Below, in pieces: positions 1 through 8,859 of a stretch of 62,590 bases of DNA. The stretch comes from Luteibacter yeojuensis. Lineage in GTDB: Bacteria > Pseudomonadota > Gammaproteobacteria > Xanthomonadales > Rhodanobacteraceae. Location: the NCBI RefSeq assembly GCF_000964085.1, contig NZ_JZRB01000032.1, positions 1-62,590 on the forward strand. The letters are read 5' to 3'. Under the pieces are notes generated by a model. That model had not been told where the DNA came from. It ran no database searches and saw only the letters and a program-made list of their open reading frames with translations. The position numbers were made by a program, and so were the translations under genes. Each line of letters begins with the position of its first letter. Positions within the stretch are counted from its first letter, which is position 1.

Positions 1-13
1 AGCGCGCTCCCAC
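1..13. repeat. REP element, partial (window edge)
   Basis: The first 13 bases, ending in GCTCCCAC, match the right end of the inverted-pair REP elements found later in the window (for example at 4125-4132 and 8813-8820). The rest lies outside the window. The stretch 14-213 has no gene that I can support; it holds only the leader of the following symporter gene and a GC-rich self-complementary patch around 82-98. Confidence 0.6.
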
Positions 14-213
14 AAGGGCGGGGCCTGCCATCAATCTGTCGCCGGCACGGAAGGGTTGGAACAGCGGGTTCAGGTCGTCAGGGCCCAGGGGCCCCGTGGG
101 GTGGATTCCAAGGGTTCCGGTGTTCGCGACAGGAAACACAGCGTTCGAAACCGGACGTCCAGACGGCCATTCGCGGGTGTAAGGTCGGGCATTCGGTTTT
201 GCTGGGCCAACCC

Positions 214-1479
214 ATGTCGCTCCTCACCCACTGGTTCCGCATCCGCTTCTGGAAGCGTGTCGCCGCTGGCTTCGTGCTCGGCGCCCTCGCGGGCTGGGCC
301 CTGGGGCCCGATGCCGCCACGTGGTTTGGCCCGCTCGGCGAGCTGTATGTCACGCTGATCAAGATGATCGCGGTGCCCTTGGTGTTCTTCGCGGTACTAC
401 ACAGTGTCTCCAGCCTGCATGGCGTGAAGGATGTGGCCGCGCTGGGTTCGCGCACGTTCCTGTGGTTCGCCGCGACGGCGACGCTGGCCGTGCTCGTGGG
501 CCTTGGCGTCGCGCTGGCGACGCAGCCCGGGCTGGGCGTCGAGGGCCTCACCGCGCCGAACGGCTGGCACCCGAGGGTGCTGCCCGAGCCGGTGAAGGTG
601 CTGCTGGATATCGTGCCGGCGAACCCGTTCCGCGCCCTGGCGGACGGCAAGATACTGCAGGTCATCTTCTTCGCGGGTTTGCTGGGCCTGGCCTTCGTGA
701 AGATCGGCGATAAATCGGCGCGCCTGCGCGCGCTGGCCGGCGAAGCGAACGACGCGATGATCCAGGTCACGCGCTTCGTGCTGGAAGTGACGCCGTTCGG
801 CACGTTCGGCCTCATTGCTGCACTGGTCGGCGCGTACGGTTTTGAAAAGCTGCTGCCGCTGGCGACGTTCGTGGGTGCGCTTTACCTCGCCTGCGTGCTG
901 CAGATCGTGGTCGTCTACGGTGGCCTGCTCCTTGCCCACGGCCTCAACCCGCTGAAGTTCTTCCGCGCGGCGTTCCCGGCCATGCAGGTGGCTTTTACGT
1001 CTTCATCGAGCTTCGCCGCCATGCCGATCGCGCTGCGCAGCGTGGTGCGCAACATGGGCGTGAAAGAGGAATACGCCGCCTTCGCCGTGCCGCTGGGCGC
1101 CAGCATCAAGATGGACGGTTGCGGTGCGATCTACCCGGCGATCTCGGTCGTGTTCATCGCACAGTATTTCCACCTCGACCTGCAGCCGGCGCAGTACATC
1201 ATCATCCTGCTGGCCTCCGTGCTCGGTTCGTTCGGCACGGCCGGCGTACCCGGCACCGCCACCGTCATGGTCACGCTGGTGCTCAGCTCCGCGGGCCTGC
1301 CGCTGGAAGGCATCGGCTACCTCGTCGCCATTGATCGCGTGCTCGACATGATGCGCACGATGACCAACGTCACCGGGCAGATGGTGGTGCCGGTGCTGGT
1401 GGCGCGCGAGCGGGGGATCCTTGATCTGGAGGTGTACAACCGGGCGTCGAGCGAGCTGGTGACCGAGCAGGTTGCGTAG
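214..1479 (+). CDS. Dicarboxylate/amino acid:cation symporter (DAACS family)
   Basis: A 421-residue multi-pass inner-membrane protein of the glutamate/dicarboxylate:Na+/H+ symporter family (GltP/DctA type). It has about eight hydrophobic segments, a serine-rich re-entrant stretch (FTSSSSFAAMPIAL, about residue 260) and, downstream, the GxxIKMDGCGAIYP and GTAGVPGTATVM regions characteristic of the family. The ATG at 214 is chosen over an in-frame TTG at 199 because family members begin with a short basic stretch before the first helix. The Shine-Dalgarno is weak. The substrate (C4-dicarboxylate, glutamate or another amino acid) cannot be told from sequence alone. It is monocistronic and followed by a REP pair. 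Confidence 0.93.
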   Translation: MSLLTHWFRIRFWKRVAAGFVLGALAGWALGPDAATWFGPLGELYVTLIKMIAVPLVFFAVLHSVSSLHGVKDVAALGSRTFLWFAATATLAVLVGLGVALATQPGLGVEGLTAPNGWHPRVLPEPVKVLLDIVPANPFRALADGKILQVIFFAGLLGLAFVKIGDKSARLRALAGEANDAMIQVTRFVLEVTPFGTFGLIAALVGAYGFEKLLPLATFVGALYLACVLQIVVVYGGLLLAHGLNPLKFFRAAFPAMQVAFTSSSSFAAMPIALRSVVRNMGVKEEYAAFAVPLGASIKMDGCGAIYPAISVVFIAQYFHLDLQPAQYIIILLASVLGSFGTAGVPGTATVMVTLVLSSAGLPLEGIGYLVAIDRVLDMMRTMTNVTGQMVVPVLVARERGILDLEVYNRASSELVTEQVA

Positions 1480-1519
1480 AGGAATGACCACCTGACTGTG
1501 GGGGCCGGGTTGCTGGCGT

Positions 1520-1583
1520 GTGGGAGCCAGCTTGCTGGCGAAGGCGCTGCGGCAAGGCTCATCGCCAGCAAGCTGGCTCCCAC
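1520..1583. repeat. REP inverted pair (REPIN-like), stem CCAGC/GCTGG
   Basis: Two REP units in inverted orientation: GTGGGAGC, stem CCAGCTTGCTGG, GCGA, then a spacer of about 20 bases and the mirror copy ending in GCTCCCAC. It lies between the convergent symporter and cytochrome genes and could act as a bidirectional terminator. Confidence 0.85.
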
Positions 1584-1599
1584 GATAGGGCGCGCCGCG

Positions 1600-2397
1600 T
1601 CAATGCGGCTTCCGGCCGGCCATGTGCTTCAGGTACGCCTCGAGGTCATCGAGGTCCTTGTCCGTCAGCACCTGCGGCCCGAAGGCGGGCATCTTCGCCT
1701 GCGGCCAGTGGCGCAGATCCTGCGGGTTGCGGACGAGGACGCGGAGCATGCCCTCGCGGAGGTATTCGGTGGGGCTGTGCGGGATGTTGAGGTCGGGGCC
1801 GAGCTTCGCATCGCCCTGGCCATTGAGGGTGTGGCAGGTGAGGCAATTGCGCTGGAACACCTCGAAGCCGCGCATCACGGGGCTGTCTTTCGCCAGGCCT
1901 GGCGCCGGGCGCATGAGCGGGAAGCGCGCCGCCGGGTCGGCCAGCACGCGGATGGTGGCGATCTGGTACGGCCACTGCTCGGGGCCCACCTTGCCGGCCG
2001 CCGGGTGCAGCCACACGAGGTAGAACGGGCCTGCCGAAGGTTTGCCGTCGCCCAGCGAGGGCCACGGGGCGTCCTCGACCGCCAGCCATGCCTCCGCGCC
2101 GTGGCCGTCCAACACGAGCGAAGCGGGGATTTCCGCCGCAAAGCCGTCCAGCGCCGTGAACTGCAGGTGTGCATCGGCAGGCACGCCCTGCAGCAGCGCC
2201 CTCAACGGCACGGCCTTGTAGCGCATGGCACGGTGGTAGGAGACATCGCCCGGCACGTCGATGGCGCGGGCACCCTTGCGCGCCAGCAGCTGCGCCGTGG
2301 TGAGCGTGGTGGCGCCGTGGCCGGTGTCGAGCGTGAGGCTGGCGGCCTGGGCCACGCTGGCAAGGCTGGCGAGCAGGAGGGCGAGGAGGTAGCGCAC
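1600..2397 (-). CDS. Secreted cytochrome c with N-terminal sulfite-oxidase-like domain
   Basis: A 265-residue exported protein. Residues 1-17 form a signal peptide ending in AQA. Residues about 20-165 look like the fold of molybdopterin-binding oxidoreductases (SUOX-like), but I see no convincing cofactor cysteine, so that part is tentative. Residues about 175-265 form a c-type cytochrome with the haem motif CLTCH and a probable axial methionine in AKMPAFG. Start: GTG at 2397, preceded by AGGGAG at good spacing; a longer frame would overlap the divergent gene at 2488. It would act in the periplasm as an electron carrier. The partner is unknown; the neighbouring thioredoxin-like gene is divergent, so they may share a promoter region. 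Confidence 0.85.
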   Translation of the reverse strand: MRYLLALLLASLASVAQAASLTLDTGHGATTLTTAQLLARKGARAIDVPGDVSYHRAMRYKAVPLRALLQGVPADAHLQFTALDGFAAEIPASLVLDGHGAEAWLAVEDAPWPSLGDGKPSAGPFYLVWLHPAAGKVGPEQWPYQIATIRVLADPAARFPLMRPAPGLAKDSPVMRGFEVFQRNCLTCHTLNGQGDAKLGPDLNIPHSPTEYLREGMLRVLVRNPQDLRHWPQAKMPAFGPQVLTDKDLDDLEAYLKHMAGRKPH

Positions 2398-2487
2398 GGG
2401 GACTCCCTGGGGCAGCTGGACGCAGTACCCTCGAATTATGGCCCCATCGCCCCCATGCGGTGGGTTCGACACGTTCACGGATCCACC

Positions 2488-2871
2488 ATGGCCGATACCA
2501 CCGTTCCCGGGTTCTTCCAGCAGTTCCCCATGCCGAAGATCGCCCACGGCGAGCTGGACGCCGACCTCGCGGCCGACGACAACCGCATCGCCATCCTGTT
2601 CCTGTGGGGCCGCGACTGCCCCAACTGCGATATCGCGAAGCGGCAGATCCTGCTCACGCCCGAGCGCTTCGCATGGCCCGAGGTGCGCTGGCTGCACGAC
2701 AACGTCTACGACGACCCGAAGATGGCCACGCGTTTTGGCCTGCACGGCATCCCGGCGTTCTTCCTGTTCCACCGCGGCAGGAAGCTCGGCCGCATCACGC
2801 CGTGGCCGGGCACGGAGCGCTTCGTCGAGGCCGTGCAAAACCAGATCGCCATGACGGGGGCCAGCGCATGA
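2488..2871 (+). CDS. Thioredoxin-like protein with CPNC active site
   Basis: A 127-residue cytoplasmic thioredoxin-fold protein with no signal peptide. The redox motif is CPNC (in [11 protein letters not shown], about residue 45) instead of the usual CGPC, and the cis-proline region is HGIPAFFLF. The ATG at 2488 follows an 90-bp divergent gap from the cytochrome gene. Its stop overlaps the start of pncB by ATGA, so the two are translationally coupled. It probably reduces or oxidises a partner protein; the coupling hints at a role near NAD metabolism, but that is inference. Confidence 0.88.
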   Translation: MADTTVPGFFQQFPMPKIAHGELDADLAADDNRIAILFLWGRDCPNCDIAKRQILLTPERFAWPEVRWLHDNVYDDPKMATRFGLHGIPAFFLFHRGRKLGRITPWPGTERFVEAVQNQIAMTGASA

Positions 2872-4046
2872 TCATCACCTCGCTGCTGGATACCGACCTC
2901 TACAAGTTCACCATGATGCAGGTGGTGCTGCACCAGTACCCCGCGGCCGAGGTGGAATACCGCTTCCGCTGCCGCACGCCGGGCATCGACCTCGTGCCAA
3001 TCATCCCGGCGCTTAAGGAAGAGCTGGCCCACCTGTGCTCGCTGCGCTTCAGCGACGCCGAGCTGGCCTACCTGCGCGGCATGCGCTTCATCGACAGCGA
3101 TTTCGTCGACTTCCTGGCCCTGTTCCACCTGAACGAGAAGTACGTCAGCATCGCGCCGTCCGCGGCGCACCCCGGCGAGATCGAGTTGGTGATCCGGGGG
3201 CCGTGGCTGCACACCATCCTGTTCGAGGTGCCGCTGCTCGCCATCATCAACGAGCTTTATTTCCGCCATGCCTACCCACGCCACGACCTGGCCGAAGCAC
3301 GCGCGCGCCTCGACGCGAAGATCGCGCTACTGCGTGATACGCCGGGGTTCGACAAGGTGCGCATCGCCGATTACGGCACGCGCCGCCGCTTCTCGGGTGC
3401 CTGGCACGAGCAGGCGCTGGGTATCATGCGCGAAGGCTGGGGCGGCCAACTGGCCGGCACCAGCAACGTGCTGTTCGCCATGCGCCAGGGCATGACACCC
3501 ATCGGCAGCATGGCGCACGAGTACCTGCAGGCGTTCCAGTCGCTGGGCCCGCGCCTGCGCGATTCGCAGGTGGCGGCGCTCGAGGCGTGGGCGCGCGAGT
3601 ACCGCGGCGACCTGGGCATCGCGCTATCGGATGTCTATGGCCTCGACGCCTTCCTGCGCGATTTCGACATGTACTTCTGCAAGCTGTTCGACGGCGCGCG
3701 GCATGATTCGGGCGACCCGTTCACGTGGGGCGACCGCGTGCTCGCGCACTACGGGAAGAACCGCGTCGACCCGCGCACGAAGACGCTGGTGTTCAGCGAC
3801 AGCCTTGATATTCCGAAGGTGATGGAACTCTACCGCCACTTCGAGGGGCGTTGCCTGCTCTCGTTCGGCGTGGGTACCAACCTTACGAACGATACCGGGC
3901 CCGATCCCATCAACATCGTCATCAAGATGACCCGCTGCAACGGGCAGCCCGTGGCGAAGCTGTCGGATTCGCCGGGGAAGAGCATGTGTGATGACCCGGA
4001 GTACCTGGGGTACTTGCGGCGGGTGTTTGACCTGCCCGCTGCCTGA
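2868..4046 (+). CDS. pncB: Nicotinate phosphoribosyltransferase
   Basis: A 392-residue enzyme of normal PncB length. It joins nicotinate and PRPP, with ATP use, to give nicotinate mononucleotide in the NAD salvage (Preiss-Handler) pathway, in the cytosol. Recognisable blocks are the N-terminal [11 protein letters not shown], the GTSNVLFA and [13 protein letters not shown] region containing the histidine that is phosphorylated in the family, RHDSGDP, and [11 protein letters not shown] near the end. The ATG overlaps the stop of the thioredoxin-like gene. A REP pair follows. Confidence 0.97.
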   Translation: MIITSLLDTDLYKFTMMQVVLHQYPAAEVEYRFRCRTPGIDLVPIIPALKEELAHLCSLRFSDAELAYLRGMRFIDSDFVDFLALFHLNEKYVSIAPSAAHPGEIELVIRGPWLHTILFEVPLLAIINELYFRHAYPRHDLAEARARLDAKIALLRDTPGFDKVRIADYGTRRRFSGAWHEQALGIMREGWGGQLAGTSNVLFAMRQGMTPIGSMAHEYLQAFQSLGPRLRDSQVAALEAWAREYRGDLGIALSDVYGLDAFLRDFDMYFCKLFDGARHDSGDPFTWGDRVLAHYGKNRVDPRTKTLVFSDSLDIPKVMELYRHFEGRCLLSFGVGTNLTNDTGPDPINIVIKMTRCNGQPVAKLSDSPGKSMCDDPEYLGYLRRVFDLPAA

Positions 4047-4067
4047 GAGCAGGGTAAAAAACCGACT

Positions 4068-4132
4068 GTGGGAGCGCGCTTGCGCGCGATGGCTCTTGCG
4101 TCAAACCCCATCGCCCGCAAGCGCGCTCCCAC
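4068..4132. repeat. REP inverted pair, stem CGCGC/GCGCG
   Basis: GTGGGAGC, stem CGCGCTTGCGCG, GCGA, spacer, then the mirrored unit ending in GCTCCCAC. The right unit has one stem change (TCGCCCGCAAGCGCGC). It sits between the convergent pncB and metQ genes. Confidence 0.85.
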
Positions 4133-4163
4133 ATCTGTGTATCGAATGTTCGGCGAGGGGCGG

Positions 4164-4187
4164 TCGCCCACGGGTGTGGGCTCCTAC
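4164..4187 (-). repeat. Single REP unit, stem CCCAC/GTGGG
   Basis: TCGCCCACGGGTGTGGGC followed by TCCTAC: one REP unit of the GTAGGAGC-headed type on the minus strand, 10 bases from the metQ stop. Its stem type differs from that of the pair 32 bases upstream. Confidence 0.75.
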
Positions 4188-4197
4188 ATTGGTGTGG

Positions 4198-5007
4198 TTA
4201 GAAGGCTGGGAGGACGGCGCCGTGGTAGGTCTTTTCGATGAAGGCCTTCACCTCGGGCGAGGTGAGCGCGGCGGCGAGCTTCTGCACGCGCGGGTCGTCC
4301 TTGTTGTCGGCGCGCGAGACCAGGAAGTTCACGTACGGGGAATCCTTGTCCTCGATCAGCAGCGCATCGTTGACCGGGTTCAGGCCAGCGGCGAGGGCGT
4401 AGTTGGTGTTGATGAGGGCGAGGTCCACCTCGTCGAGCACGCGCGGCAGCATGGCCGCCTCGAGCTCGCGGAACTTCAGGTGCTTCGGGTTCTGGTCGAT
4501 GTCCTTCAGCGTGGCCAGCTTGTCACCCGGGTTCTTCAGGGTGATGAGGTTGTGCCTGGCCAGCAGGAGCAGGGCGCGGCTGTTGTTGCTCGGGTCGTTC
4601 GGAATGACCACGTTGGCGCCATCGGGCAGCTGGTCGATGTTCTTGAACTTGCGCGAATAGGCGCCGAACGGCTCGATATGCACGCCGACGACCTTCACCA
4701 GGTCGGTGCCGTGCTCCTTGTTGAAGGCGTCGAGGTACGGCTCGGTCTGGAAGAAGTTCACGTCCAGCTGCTTCTGCGCCACCTGCATGTTCGGCTGCAC
4801 GTAGTCGGTGAACACCTTGACCTCGATCTCCACGCCCTGCTTGGCCAGCAGCGGTTTGATTTCCTTGAGGATTTCAGCGTGCGGCACGGGCGTGGCGGCG
4901 ATGGTGAGCGGCTTGCCGGCGTCGGCGGTGCCACCCGTGTCGCCACTGGAACAGCCCGCCAGGAGCACGGCGAGGGCGGTGGCCAGGGGGAGCAGGTACT
5001 TCTTCAT
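4198..5007 (-). CDS. metQ: Methionine ABC transporter, substrate-binding lipoprotein
   Basis: A 269-residue NLPA/MetQ-family lipoprotein that binds D/L-methionine in the periplasm and delivers it to MetNI. Residues 1-18 are a lipoprotein signal with lipobox LLAGC, acylated at Cys19. The family blocks are visible: ATPVPHAEIL near the start, DVNFFQTEPYLDAFNKEHG, VGVHIEPFGAYSRKFK, IPNDPSNNSRALLLL and the C-terminal SPEVKAFIEKTYHGAVLP. It is the third gene of metN-metI-metQ, 50 bp after metI. No MetJ box or riboswitch is evident upstream of the operon. Confidence 0.96.
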   Translation of the reverse strand: MKKYLLPLATALAVLLAGCSSGDTGGTADAGKPLTIAATPVPHAEILKEIKPLLAKQGVEIEVKVFTDYVQPNMQVAQKQLDVNFFQTEPYLDAFNKEHGTDLVKVVGVHIEPFGAYSRKFKNIDQLPDGANVVIPNDPSNNSRALLLLARHNLITLKNPGDKLATLKDIDQNPKHLKFRELEAAMLPRVLDEVDLALINTNYALAAGLNPVNDALLIEDKDSPYVNFLVSRADNKDDPRVQKLAAALTSPEVKAFIEKTYHGAVLPAF

Positions 5008-5057
5008 GAGTGGCGTCCAGGCGGCGTGCTGCGGTGCGACAGCATACCGGCTTGGCC

Positions 5058-5732
5058 TTATTTACGGCTATACCGCCCGACGAGCCAGTCGCCCAGCATC
5101 TGCAGCAGCTGCACCAGCACCACCAGCAGCGCGACGGTGACCACCATGTAATCGGGCTTGTAGCCGTTGTAACCGTACTGGTAGGCCAGCGCGCCCAGGC
5201 CGCCCGCGCCCACGATGCCGCCCATGGCGGTGTAGCCGACGAGGGCCACGGTGGTGACGGTGGTCGCGGCCACGAGGCCAGGCCGGGCCTCGGGCAGCAG
5301 CACGCGGGTGACGATCTGCCGGGTGGTGGCGCCCATGGCCTGGCTGGCCTCGATGACGCCGCGGTCGACCTCGCGCAGGGCGGTTTCCACCAGGCGGGCG
5401 AAGAACGGCGCCGCCCCGATGACCAGCGGCACGATGGCGCCGCGGATGCCGATGCTGACACCGGTGATGGCCTTGGTGAGCGGGATGAGCAGGATCATCA
5501 GGATGATGAAGGGGATGGAGCGCAGCACGTTCACCACGAGCGAGAGCACGCCGTAGAGCTTCGGCTTCGCATGCAGCTGGCCGCGGCCGGTGAGGAACAG
5601 CCAGATGCCCAGCGGCAGGCCGAGCACGAGGGTGAACAGCAGGGAGCCGCCCAGCATCAGCAGCGTATCGAGGCAGGCCTGTGCGATCTCGGCCCAGTCG
5701 ATATTTGGGAACAGCGCATGCAGCGGGCTCAC
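5058..5732 (-). CDS. metI: Methionine ABC transporter permease
   Basis: A 224-residue inner-membrane permease with five or six hydrophobic helices and the EAA loop [21 protein letters not shown] that docks on MetN. The GTG start at 5732 overlaps the metN stop (GTGA), showing translational coupling; the longer upstream frame is the metN region read in another phase. It pairs with MetN and MetQ for methionine uptake. Confidence 0.95.
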   Translation of the reverse strand: MSPLHALFPNIDWAEIAQACLDTLLMLGGSLLFTLVLGLPLGIWLFLTGRGQLHAKPKLYGVLSLVVNVLRSIPFIILMILLIPLTKAITGVSIGIRGAIVPLVIGAAPFFARLVETALREVDRGVIEASQAMGATTRQIVTRVLLPEARPGLVAATTVTTVALVGYTAMGGIVGAGGLGALAYQYGYNGYKPDYMVVTVALLVVLVQLLQMLGDWLVGRYSRK

Positions 5733-6733
5733 TTCACCACCTCTTCGATATCGACGCCGGCGGCGCGCAGCTGGGCCAGCGCATCGTCCAGCCGCTCGCC
5801 ATGCATGGCCAGGGTGAGCTGGCCATAGGGGGTGTCCTTGATGCGGTCGACGCGGCCGGACAGCAGGTTGTATTCCACGCCGGTATCGCGCACGACGCGC
5901 GAAAGCATGGGCGAATACGTGGCATCGCCGTGGAACGACAGGCGGAACAGCTTGCCCGGGATGCCGGGGTATTCCGGGCCCCGGCCTTCGCGGTGGTCCG
6001 CTTCGGCCACGAAGCGGCGGGTGGTGGGGTGCTGGGGGTGCAGGAATACGTCGGCCACGGTGCCGAGCTCCACGACGTTGCCCGCGTCGAGGACGGCCAC
6101 GCGATCGCACACGCGGCGTATCACATCCATCTCGTGCGTGATGAGCACGATGGTGAGGCCGAGGCGGCGGTTGATGTCGGCCAGCAGCTCGAGCACCGAT
6201 GCCGTGGTCTGCGGATCGAGCGCGCTGGTGGCCTCGTCGCAGAGCAGGATGCCGGGCTTGCTGGCCAGCGCGCGCGCGATGCCGACGCGCTGTTTCTGGC
6301 CGCCCGAAAGCTGCGCCGGGTATTTGTCCGCGTGCGCCTCGAGGCCTACCAGCTTCAGCAGTTCATCGACGCGGGCGGTGATCTCCGCCTCCGGCGTGCC
6401 ACCCTGCAGGCGCAGCGGGAACGCGATGTTGTCGGCCACGGTGCGCGAAGAGAGCAGGTTGAAATGCTGGAAGATCATGCCGATGCCCGCGCGCAGGCGG
6501 CGCAGGTCGGCGCCCTCGGCATGGGTCACGTCGCGGCCGTCGACCAGCACCTTGCCCGAGCTGGGCCGCTCGAGCAGGTTCACCATGCGTAGCAGCGTGG
6601 ATTTGCCGGCGCCGGAGTGGCCGATGATGCCGAACACTTCGCCTTTCTCGATGGCGAGGTCCACGGGCTGCAGGGCGGGGACGAGCGCACCGTTGACCTT
6701 GTAGGACTTGGAGGCGGCTTCGAATCGGATCAC
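5729..6733 (-). CDS. metN: Methionine ABC transporter ATPase
   Basis: A 334-residue ABC ATPase. Walker [10 protein letters not shown] lies at residues 38-46, followed by the Q-loop FQHFNLL, signature LSGGQKQR, Walker [14 protein letters not shown] and the H-loop ITHEMD. The C-terminal 90 residues form the NIL domain that senses methionine and trans-inhibits transport in this family. Start choice: GTG at 6733 gives the usual MetN N-terminus ([12 protein letters not shown]); an ATG at 6766 would add 11 residues and cannot be excluded. The gene is divergent from the glutathione peroxidase gene, with about 95 bp between. Confidence 0.95.
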   Translation of the reverse strand: MIRFEAASKSYKVNGALVPALQPVDLAIEKGEVFGIIGHSGAGKSTLLRMVNLLERPSSGKVLVDGRDVTHAEGADLRRLRAGIGMIFQHFNLLSSRTVADNIAFPLRLQGGTPEAEITARVDELLKLVGLEAHADKYPAQLSGGQKQRVGIARALASKPGILLCDEATSALDPQTTASVLELLADINRRLGLTIVLITHEMDVIRRVCDRVAVLDAGNVVELGTVADVFLHPQHPTTRRFVAEADHREGRGPEYPGIPGKLFRLSFHGDATYSPMLSRVVRDTGVEYNLLSGRVDRIKDTPYGQLTLAMHGERLDDALAQLRAAGVDIEEVVK

Positions 6734-6828
6734 GGGCGGTGGGGGGCTTCGGTGGAAAGCGCCCATGGTAGCCGAAGGCCCCGGGCGGCGTAGACTGGGC
6801 GCTTTCCGCCCGCCCACGAAGGAGCACC

Positions 6829-7311
6829 ATGACCGGCATCTACGATTTCTCCGCCCGCGACATCGATGGCAACGAGCGCTCGCTGGCCGAATGGAAGGGC
6901 AAGGCCCTGCTGGTGGTGAACGTGGCCTCCAAGTGTGGCTTCACGCCGCAGTACAAGGGCCTGGAAGAGCTGCAGCGCCAGTACGGCGCGCAGGGCTTCG
7001 ACGTGCTCGGCTTCCCCTGCGACCAGTTCGGCCACCAGGAACCCGGCGACGAAGCCGAGATCCGCGACTTCTGCTCGCTCACCTACGATGTCTCGTTCCC
7101 CATGTTCGCCAAGATCGACGTCAACGGCGAGCACGCCCACCCGCTGTACAAGTGGCTGAAGTCGACCAAGAAGGGCTTCCTCGGCACCGAGGGCATCAAG
7201 TGGAACTTCACCAAGTTCCTCGTCAACCGCGACGGCGAGGTGGTGGAACGCTACGCGCCGACCGATACACCGGAAAAGATCGGGAAGGATTTGCCGGCAG
7301 TGCTGGGCTGA
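6829..7311 (+). CDS. Glutathione peroxidase family protein
   Basis: A 160-residue cytosolic thiol peroxidase (Gpx/BtuE family) that reduces hydroperoxides. The peroxidatic Cys36 sits in [11 protein letters not shown], a second block is [13 protein letters not shown] (Cys64, Gln), and the tryptophan/asparagine block is KWNFTKFLV near residue 125. Bacterial members of this type usually use thioredoxin rather than glutathione. Good AAGGAG ribosome-binding site before the ATG. A REP pair follows the stop. Confidence 0.95.
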   Translation: MTGIYDFSARDIDGNERSLAEWKGKALLVVNVASKCGFTPQYKGLEELQRQYGAQGFDVLGFPCDQFGHQEPGDEAEIRDFCSLTYDVSFPMFAKIDVNGEHAHPLYKWLKSTKKGFLGTEGIKWNFTKFLVNRDGEVVERYAPTDTPEKIGKDLPAVLG

Positions 7312-7322
7312 GCCTGCTGCTC

Positions 7323-7388
7323 GTAGGAGCCCACACCGTGGGCGACCGCTCCTCGCGAAAGGCTGTCGCCCACAGGGTGGGCTCCTAC
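7323..7388. repeat. REP inverted pair, stem CCCAC/GTGGG
   Basis: GTAGGAGC, stem CCCACACCGTGGG, GCGA, spacer, then the mirror ending in GCTCCTAC. The final CTAC supplies the TAG stop codon (7385-7387) of the minus-strand dacB gene, so the element overlaps its coding sequence. Confidence 0.85.
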
Positions 7389-8749
7389 ATCGGCTGATCG
7401 GTTTCGGCCAGCATCACCGCGATGGCATCCACTTCGGCCGATACCGCCGCCGCGCCCTGGGTCGGCTTGTAGTTGTTGAGGATCACCGCGAAGGCCAGCC
7501 GCTGGCCTGCTTTCGTCGTGACATAGCCGGCCAGCGCGTTGACGTAGCTCATGCTGCCCGTCTTCGCCTGCACGGCGCCTTCCGCCGCGGTGCCCTTCAT
7601 GCGCCGGGCGAGCGTGCCGTCCATGCCCGCCTGGGGCAACAAGGCGCGGAACGCGGGGGAATCCACCACGGCCAGCAGGTGCGTGAGGGAGCCGGGCGTG
7701 GTCAGGTCGTGCCGCGACAGGCCCGTGCCTTCCTCCAGTGTCGTGGCCGATGGCCCGATGCCGCGCGACCCCAGCCACGCAGCGAGCGCGGCGGCCGCCC
7801 GGTCTTCGGTGTGCGCCGCCGGCTGGTCGGTGGCCTCGAGGCCCGCGAGCAGGAAGACGCTCTGCAGGTACATGTTCTGCGACCGCTTCAAACCCGATGC
7901 CAGGATCTCGGCGAGCGTCGGCGAGGGCAGGGTGGCGATGCGCGTGCCGTCCGGCGCCGCGATGGGCCAGTGCACGCTGCGGGCTTCCTGCTTCACCGTG
8001 ATGCCGTGTTTCTCCAGCGCTGCCTGCAAGCGGCGAGCGGCGGTGAGCGCCGGGTCGGGCAACGACAGGCGTGCCTTGCGCGGCGCATCGCCCAGCACGT
8101 GAAGTGTCGCCGTGCCGGGCGCGCGGTAGATCTCGGGTTGCGTCGCAGGCTGCTCGGCGAGGGCCGTGGCCGCGTCGCCCGGCATGAGCGCCACGCGGCC
8201 GTCGCGCACGTCGGCGACCATGGTGTTTTCGTCCACGGTGAGGCCGCTGGCCGTCGCGCCGTAGTACTCCTGCAGGTCGGATGCTTCCCAGCCGCTGCCG
8301 ATGGGCGGCCCGGCGAAGGCGGTGTCGTCGCCGACGATGCCGCCATCGATGCGCGTGATGCCGGCGGCTGCCACCTGGTCGGCGAGCTGGCCGGCCCAGC
8401 CGTCGCCTGCCAGGGTCGGGTCGCCGCGGCCGCGCAGCACCAGTTCGCCACGCAGCCGGCCGCGGCGGATGTCGCCCGCGGCCAGCACGTCGGTGTGCGT
8501 GCGGTAGCCCGGGCCGAGGCGGTCCAGCGCGAACGCGGCGGTGAACAGCTTGGCGGTCGACGCGGGCAGCATCAGCTTGCCGTCGTCGTGGGCATACACC
8601 GTGCGCCCGCCATCGAGCGCCACCACGCTGATGCCCCACGAGGCCGCGGCGAAGCGCGGCGCCGCAAGGTGCTGGTCGATGCGCTGGGCGAGCGATTGCG
8701 CACTGGCCACACCCGATGCCAGGAAGAGGGTGAGCCACACCCAGCGCAC
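7385..8749 (-). CDS. dacB: D-alanyl-D-alanine carboxypeptidase/endopeptidase (PBP4 type)
   Basis: A 454-residue periplasmic class C low-mass penicillin-binding protein that trims or cleaves peptidoglycan cross-links. It has a signal peptide (residues 1-18, ending ASA), the SxxK motif with Ser64-Thr-Ala-Lys67 (PASTAKLF), the SxN motif in KRSQNMYLQ and the KTG motif in QAKTGSMSYVNALAGY, with the long inserted domain between SxxK and SxN typical of DacB. Start: GTG at 8749 begins the signal peptide. No Shine-Dalgarno is visible, because a REP element begins 4 bases upstream; a longer frame would translate that repeat and is rejected. The stop codon is inside another REP pair. Confidence 0.93.
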   Translation of the reverse strand: MRWVWLTLFLASGVASAQSLAQRIDQHLAAPRFAAASWGISVVALDGGRTVYAHDDGKLMLPASTAKLFTAAFALDRLGPGYRTHTDVLAAGDIRRGRLRGELVLRGRGDPTLAGDGWAGQLADQVAAAGITRIDGGIVGDDTAFAGPPIGSGWEASDLQEYYGATASGLTVDENTMVADVRDGRVALMPGDAATALAEQPATQPEIYRAPGTATLHVLGDAPRKARLSLPDPALTAARRLQAALEKHGITVKQEARSVHWPIAAPDGTRIATLPSPTLAEILASGLKRSQNMYLQSVFLLAGLEATDQPAAHTEDRAAAALAAWLGSRGIGPSATTLEEGTGLSRHDLTTPGSLTHLLAVVDSPAFRALLPQAGMDGTLARRMKGTAAEGAVQAKTGSMSYVNALAGYVTTKAGQRLAFAVILNNYKPTQGAAAVSAEVDAIAVMLAETDQPM

Positions 8750-8753
8750 GTTT

Positions 8754-8820
8754 GTGGGAGCGCGCTTGCGCGCGATACGCCGCCGTACACCGTGGCCATC
8801 GCGCGCAAGCGCGCTCCCAC
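8754..8820. repeat. REP inverted pair, stem CGCGC/GCGCG
   Basis: Perfectly symmetric ends GTGGGAGCGCGCTTGCGCGC and its mirror ending in GCTCCCAC, around a spacer. It occupies the leader immediately upstream of the dacB start, where a ribosome-binding site would be expected. Confidence 0.88.
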
Positions 8821-8859
8821 AGCTCCCATAGCTCCCACAGGCGGTGGGTCGGACGTCCT

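Noticed and set aside
1498-2487. Long plus-strand frame running into the thioredoxin-like protein
   Set aside because: It is antisense to the cytochrome gene and crosses a REP pair; the protein homology begins only at 2488.
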